Below the pieces are notes generated by a model. That model saw nothing but the letters and a program-made list of their open reading frames with translations, did not search any database and was not told the origin of the DNA. This document shows, in pieces, positions 59,572-64,000 of a DNA stretch of 64,000 nt (positions within the stretch are counted from its first letter, which is position 1; every line of letters starts with the position of its first letter). This DNA is from Polynucleobacter duraquae. GTDB taxonomy: Bacteria > Pseudomonadota > Gammaproteobacteria > Burkholderiales > Burkholderiaceae. The translations under genes and the position numbers were made by a program. Location of the stretch: assembly GCF_000973625.1 (NCBI RefSeq), contig NZ_CP007501.1, forward strand, positions 1,302,001 through 1,366,000, in the 5' to 3' direction.

Positions 59572-60099
59572 TTACTTAAGACTATTCAAAGCCTTGATGA
59601 CATCATCAGTAATATCAACCTTGGGATTGGCATAGGCTGGATCTTGAATAATGACATCAATTTTTCTTTGTTCAGCAATTAGCTTCAGGGCTTGATTGGC
59701 TTTTTCAGCAATCTTGGCACGCTCTTCGAAGTTACGCTGATTGAGATCCTCGGTGTACTCACGCTGTTTGCGCTGCAATTCACGATCCTGGTCGGCCAAC
59801 TCACGCTGACGACGTGCACGCTCAGCCTCAGACATTACTGCTGAATCACGATCTAACTTTTCTGCAGCAGATTTGATTTTTTGGGCGCTGTCACGAATTT
59901 CGTTTTGGCGTTTTGTAAATTCACTCTGCAATTTAGTCTGACTAGCTTTAGCCATGTTCGATTCGTTGAATACTTTTTCAACATTCACAGCCGCAACCCG
60001 GGTTCCGGCATCTTGAGCTAATGCCGATGGCAAAGCAATGAATGACGAAACAGCAATTAGTCCGAACTGTATCCACTTGGAAGATTGATGAAGCTTCAT
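59572..60099 (-). CDS. skp: OmpH/Skp-family periplasmic chaperone
   Basis: A 175-residue protein with a signal peptide ([23 protein letters not shown]) and a long charged coiled coil (about 50-150) as in Skp, which holds unfolded outer-membrane proteins for BamA. ATG at 60099 has AAGGAAAG upstream and gives MKLHQSSKW. It follows bamA directly. Confidence 0.94.
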   Translation of the reverse strand: MKLHQSSKWIQFGLIAVSSFIALPSALAQDAGTRVAAVNVEKVFNESNMAKASQTKLQSEFTKRQNEIRDSAQKIKSAAEKLDRDSAVMSEAERARRQRELADQDRELQRKQREYTEDLNQRNFEERAKIAEKANQALKLIAEQRKIDVIIQDPAYANPKVDITDDVIKALNSLK

Positions 60100-60117
60100 A
60101 AAACTTTCCTTAAACAA

Positions 60118-62466
60118 TTAAAACGCTGTACCCACTTGGAACTGCAAACGTTGAACGTTATCCGTTGGCAATGATTTGACCGGAATACCGTAACTGAACT
60201 TGAGCGGGCCCAATGGTGATATCCATGATAAACCCAAGCCGTAAGAATATCGCAAGACGAGATTGATATTTTCGTTATAGACATTACCGCCGTCTACGAA
60301 ACCAAATACACGTAGGGTTTTGTCTACACCAGAACCAGGGACTGGTACGGTGTACTCCACATTATTAACAATTTTGGACTGGCCACCAGTTGGCTGGTTA
60401 AGGCCTGTATTTACATTGTAATAAGTGGGACCAAGGGATCCTGGTGCGTAGCCTCGAACCGATCCAATGCCACCAACATAGTAGTTTTTAGTAATCGGGA
60501 ATGGATATTTACCGTAGGCCTCACCATAACCAACTTCACCATTATAGGAAAGGATATTACCCTTTGAGAAGGAGTGATACTTCTGATATTGACCAAACAA
60601 ACGATAGAACATCATGTTGCCGGCTGGCGTACCCACCTCGGCACTCATCTGCTGCAGTGATCCAGTTGAGGGAATCAACGCACTATCGCGACCATCACGT
60701 GACCAACCTACCGTAACCGGCACATTATAAGTGGTCAGCGTACTAGGATATCCTGGTGCGGATACACCATAGTCTTGCATGTAATTTAAAAAAGGTACCG
60801 GCGTATTCGAGGTGGATGAGATCCTGAAAGCTTCAATGCCTGTTCCAAAAAATATCCGATCAACTTCTGTGTATGGAACACCGAACTTGATATTGCTACC
60901 AACTGACTTAATTTGATAATTAGGGTCACCAACATAATACAAGGGCTTGGATGAGCGATAGTACAAATCGGTGTAGCGGCTAATGCCATCCTCAGTGAAA
61001 TAAGGATCATAGTTTGATAAAGCCAAGCTTTGATTAATCTTACCCAGAGACATATTCAAACCTACTGAAGTACCTGTACCAAATGCATTCTCTTGGTTAA
61101 TACCGGCAGAGAGTATTAATTTTTCAGTTGAGGAGAAGCCCGCACCAATCGTGACGGCACCGGTTGGCTTCTCAGCCACTTTTACATTGACGTCCACTTG
61201 GTCTGGTGAACCAGGAACGTCCTGAGTAGAAATATCGGCCTCTGAGAAATAGCCCAAACGACCTAAACGTTTTTTTGAGAGATCAATCTTTTCGCTATCG
61301 AACCAAGAGCTTTCAAACTGGCGCATCTCACGACGAACCACCATGTCGCGGGTCTTGGCGTTACCAGTAATGTTGACCTGGCGCACATAAACGCGTCGAC
61401 CAGGATCAACTACCAATGTCAGATCTACTTCGCTTAAGTCACGACGAATATCCGGCTGTGGGTTGATGGTTGCAAACGCGTAGCCATATGAACCCAGAAT
61501 TTCTGCGATCGCCTTAGTGCTCTCGGTCAACTTAGCAGATGAGAAAGTATCGCCAGGCTTCAGAGTGATCAGCTGGATTAACTCAGCCTCTTTACCTAAT
61601 AAGTCTCCAGCTAGACGCACATTCTTGACCGTGAACTTATTACCTTCGCGAATGCTAACTGTGAGAAAGATACCTTTTTTGTCCGGAGTAATGGAAACCT
61701 GAGTCGACTCAATCACAAACTCTAGATAACCACGATTAAGGTAGTAGGATCGAATATTCTCTAAGTCGGCGGTGAGCTTTTGCTTTGAATACAAATTGTC
61801 TTTGCTGTACCACGAGAGCCATCCACCCGTCTTTAACTGCATTTCGCTTTTGAGAGCGCTTTCGCTAAAGACTTTGTTGCCAATGAAATTAATCTCCTGA
61901 ATCTTGGCTACAGGACCTTCATCAACGTTGAAGTAAATCGCCACTTGATTGCGCTCTACTGGAGTAACAGTTGCCACTACCTCAGCGGCGTACATCCCCT
62001 TTCCAATATATTGACGCTTGAGCTCTTGCTCAGCTTTATCAATTAGTGCTTTATCATAGAAGCGGGCTTCAGCAACACCAACTGCTTTTAAAGATTTGCG
62101 CACCACTTCCTGGTCAAACTCTTTCATCCCGGTAAATTCAATGCGGGAGATGGTGGGACGCTCCTCAACGATCACAATCAAAACATTGCCTTGAGCCTGA
62201 ATCTGTACATCTCGGAAAAAACCAGTGCTATACAAAGCCTTAATTGCCTCAGCACTCTTTTCATCAGTCAAGGTGTCGCCCACTTGAACAGGCAAATAAC
62301 TAAATACCGTTCCTGGCTCGACTCTTTGCAAGCCCTCAATTCGAATATCTTTGATCACAAAGGAGTCGGCAGCATGTGCATTTACACAAAAACTGGCAGC
62401 AACAATCAGGACTAACTGAACAAGAAAGCGAGTCACAGAGCGAATAGAGGGAATCAGAAAATTCAA
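60118..62466 (-). CDS. bamA: Outer membrane protein assembly factor BamA
   Basis: A 782-residue Omp85 protein: signal peptide (LVQLVLIVAASFCVNAHA), five POTRA domains from FVIKDIRIEGLQRVEPGTVF to about 430, then a 16-strand barrel. Late marks are IGSVRGYAPGSLGP, the VRGY lock motif, and the C-terminal phenylalanine. It overlaps the rseP stop by four bases. Confidence 0.97.
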   Translation of the reverse strand: MNFLIPSIRSVTRFLVQLVLIVAASFCVNAHAADSFVIKDIRIEGLQRVEPGTVFSYLPVQVGDTLTDEKSAEAIKALYSTGFFRDVQIQAQGNVLIVIVEERPTISRIEFTGMKEFDQEVVRKSLKAVGVAEARFYDKALIDKAEQELKRQYIGKGMYAAEVVATVTPVERNQVAIYFNVDEGPVAKIQEINFIGNKVFSESALKSEMQLKTGGWLSWYSKDNLYSKQKLTADLENIRSYYLNRGYLEFVIESTQVSITPDKKGIFLTVSIREGNKFTVKNVRLAGDLLGKEAELIQLITLKPGDTFSSAKLTESTKAIAEILGSYGYAFATINPQPDIRRDLSEVDLTLVVDPGRRVYVRQVNITGNAKTRDMVVRREMRQFESSWFDSEKIDLSKKRLGRLGYFSEADISTQDVPGSPDQVDVNVKVAEKPTGAVTIGAGFSSTEKLILSAGINQENAFGTGTSVGLNMSLGKINQSLALSNYDPYFTEDGISRYTDLYYRSSKPLYYVGDPNYQIKSVGSNIKFGVPYTEVDRIFFGTGIEAFRISSTSNTPVPFLNYMQDYGVSAPGYPSTLTTYNVPVTVGWSRDGRDSALIPSTGSLQQMSAEVGTPAGNMMFYRLFGQYQKYHSFSKGNILSYNGEVGYGEAYGKYPFPITKNYYVGGIGSVRGYAPGSLGPTYYNVNTGLNQPTGGQSKIVNNVEYTVPVPGSGVDKTLRVFGFVDGGNVYNENINLVLRYSYGLGLSWISPLGPLKFSYGIPVKSLPTDNVQRLQFQVGTAF

Positions 62467-63596
62467 AATGAAAGGTAGCGTTGCAAATCGTTAAACAAGG
62501 CTAGCAAGGAAAGGGATATCAGAAGCAAAAAACCCACTTTTTGGAGCTTTTCCTGCAGTGATAAAGATATTCGCTTACCAGCAACCAACTCCCATGCATC
62601 ATACAGGAGCTGACCCCCATCGAGCATTGGTAAAGGCACTAAATTCAAGAGTCCAATACTGATACTCATGAGAGCTAAAAAGGCTACAAATGGCTGCCAG
62701 CCGACCTGGGCCGACTTACCTGCCATATCAGCAATACTTAAGGGCCCACCGAGCTGCTTTAGGGTCGTTTTACCCGTAAATAAACCCAGCATTAGCCGGA
62801 AAGAGACCTTGGTTATCAGAGAAACGCGCTGGTATGCAAAACCTAAGGCACCTATCGGCCCTAACTTGAGCTCTATCCACTCCGAGGGTGGGGTCACCTG
62901 GGGAAACAAGCCGAGAGCCTGAAATGGATCAGAATTAGGTGCAATTAGTGGTAAATCGTCCTGCTTGAAGAATTTAACGTGACGGCCACCAGCGGTATCC
63001 TGAATTTCTAAGGCAAAGCCTTGCTCACCAGTAAGTGCATTTAAGAGAAGCCAACGCAATGCATTCCAACTTGGGACCGGGTCAAACTCATCAAGAATAG
63101 GGGCACCACTGTAGTCAGATGAAAGGGATTGCCAACCTCGTACCTGATCACCTGCCGCCACCCCTAGTTTTGCGGCAATCGATTGCTCAGGAGGAGCTTG
63201 AAGTCGAGCAGGAAGCTGGGGTACACCCGAAACATAAATCACTGAGAACAAAATAACTGCCAATAGGAAGTTAGCGAAAGGCCCTGCAGCCACAATCATG
63301 GAGCGTTGCCATAGGGGCTTTACATCAAAGGATTGAGGACGCTCCTCTACTGAAATTATTTGTTCACGATCGCGGCCGTCCAACAATTTGACATAGCCAC
63401 CTAAAGGAATGGAAGCAAGAACCCACTCAGTGCTGTTACTCGCGCGATAAGTAAATAGCGGCTTACCAAATCCTAAGGCAAAGCGAAGAACTCTAACTCC
63501 ACATAAACGAGCTGCTAGGAAATGGCCATACTCATGAAAACTGACCAGCACACCAAGTGTGACTAAAAATGCAGCAAGTGTGATTAAGGCTTGCAT
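62463..63596 (-). CDS. rseP: Site-2 membrane protease RseP
   Basis: A 377-residue intramembrane zinc protease. HExxH is in SFHEYGHFLAARLCG (about residue 21), the third ligand region is NLVPLPMLDGGQL, and PDZ-like sequence lies between. It cleaves anti-sigma factors such as RseA and remnant signal peptides. It lies between dxr and bamA in the usual order. Confidence 0.97.
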   Translation of the reverse strand: MQALITLAAFLVTLGVLVSFHEYGHFLAARLCGVRVLRFALGFGKPLFTYRASNSTEWVLASIPLGGYVKLLDGRDREQIISVEERPQSFDVKPLWQRSMIVAAGPFANFLLAVILFSVIYVSGVPQLPARLQAPPEQSIAAKLGVAAGDQVRGWQSLSSDYSGAPILDEFDPVPSWNALRWLLLNALTGEQGFALEIQDTAGGRHVKFFKQDDLPLIAPNSDPFQALGLFPQVTPPSEWIELKLGPIGALGFAYQRVSLITKVSFRLMLGLFTGKTTLKQLGGPLSIADMAGKSAQVGWQPFVAFLALMSISIGLLNLVPLPMLDGGQLLYDAWELVAGKRISLSLQEKLQKVGFLLLISLSLLALFNDLQRYLSF

Positions 63597-63608
63597 TAAA
63601 AGATCAAT

Positions 63609-64000
63609 CTATTTCTGAATGTTGCGAATAAATTGATTGGCTGCTTGACGAGCCTGAGCATCAACCCCAAGGATTACTTCTAAAGAATCCGCAGGGGCCG
63701 ATGGCAAAGCATTTAAACAGTGCTCCACTACCTTCGGAATGCTTAAGTAAGGTAGTCCATCGCCCAAGAAAGCGGCAACGGCAACTTCATTAGCGGCATT
63801 TAATACGGCAGGCGCAGTTCCCCCTGCCTTTGCAGCAGCAAACGCCAAGCTTAAACAAGGAAATTGATCAAAATTAGGCTCTGTAAAACTGAGGCTGCTC
63901 AACTGTGTCAGATTCAAAGGAGCAACACCAGCATCAATACGTTCAGGCCAAGCCAGTCCATAGGCAATCGGAGTGCGCATATCAGGTTGACCCATTTGCG
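63609..64000 (-). CDS. dxr: 1-deoxy-D-xylulose 5-phosphate reductoisomerase, C-terminal part
   Basis: The last 130 codons or so of a gene that begins beyond the right edge. MGQPDMRTPIAYGLAWPERI and AVLNAANEVAVAAFLG are DXR signatures. DXR makes MEP for isoprenoids, which also feed the carotenoid and bacteriochlorophyll tail here. The N-terminal NADPH domain is not in the window. Confidence 0.94.
   Translation of the reverse strand, partial: QMGQPDMRTPIAYGLAWPERIDAGVAPLNLTQLSSLSFTEPNFDQFPCLSLAFAAAKAGGTAPAVLNAANEVAVAAFLGDGLPYLSIPKVVEHCLNALPSAPADSLEVILGVDAQARQAANQFIRNIQK

Overview
The window looks like a piece of the chromosome of a photosynthetic freshwater betaproteobacterium, most likely a Polynucleobacter-type member of the Burkholderiaceae. 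The reasons are the moderate G+C, the housekeeping order guaB-guaA / ratA-rnfH-smpB / ppsA and its regulator / rseP-bamA-skp-lpxD-fabZ-lpxA-lpxB-rnhB, the QueE with the Burkholderia-type cysteine loop, and a photosynthesis gene cluster with spheroidene-type carotenoid genes and a tetraheme PufC. The genus is an inference; no 16S rRNA gene is present.

Region 1 (1-28270) is a photosynthesis gene cluster. A minus-strand operon bchF-bchN-bchB-bchH runs off the left edge. Divergent from it, a plus-strand operon encodes an AerR/PpaA-like B12-binding antirepressor, the PAS/HTH repressor PpsR (CrtJ), and crtA-crtD-crtC. This meets the minus-strand crtI-crtB head to head. Upstream of crtI-crtB is the superoperon crtE-crtF-bchC-bchX-bchY-bchZ-pufB-(73-aa gene)-pufA-pufL-pufM-pufC. 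A divergent unit (bchO plus a possible 40-aa membrane peptide) faces bchI-bchD. Four intergenic regions carry a TGT-N12-ACA palindrome, the PpsR/CrtJ binding pattern, so the cluster probably forms one light/oxygen regulon. crtF is broken by a one-base frameshift in an A7 run. An unrecognised 73-codon gene with a good ribosome binding site lies between pufB and pufA.

Region 2 (28271-40083) is mixed: a structured leader and an MsbA-like ABC exporter, a small membrane ORF, a single-domain BLUF blue-light sensor, a SOUL protein, ldcA, tadA, queD-queE, two paralogous lipoproteins, a B12-radical-SAM enzyme coupled to a DUF455 ferritin-like protein, and a membrane-anchored FMN glutamate-synthase-like enzyme.

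Region 3 (40084-46696) is accessory. It holds a PhnDCEE-type ABC importer without catabolic genes, azlC-azlD, and an AT-rich islet with one FkbM-type methyltransferase. Two degenerate copies of the 3' end of guaA bracket the azlCD pair and separate it from the FkbM islet. This is the footprint of repeated site-specific insertion at the guaA 3' end.

Region 4 (46697-64000) is core: guaA, guaB, rnfH, ratA, smpB, ppsA with its kinase/phosphorylase, a SpoU-type RNA methyltransferase, and the outer-membrane biogenesis block rnhB-lpxB-lpxA-fabZ-lpxD-skp-bamA-rseP-dxr, with dxr cut by the right edge. No tRNA, rRNA, CRISPR array or transposase was seen.
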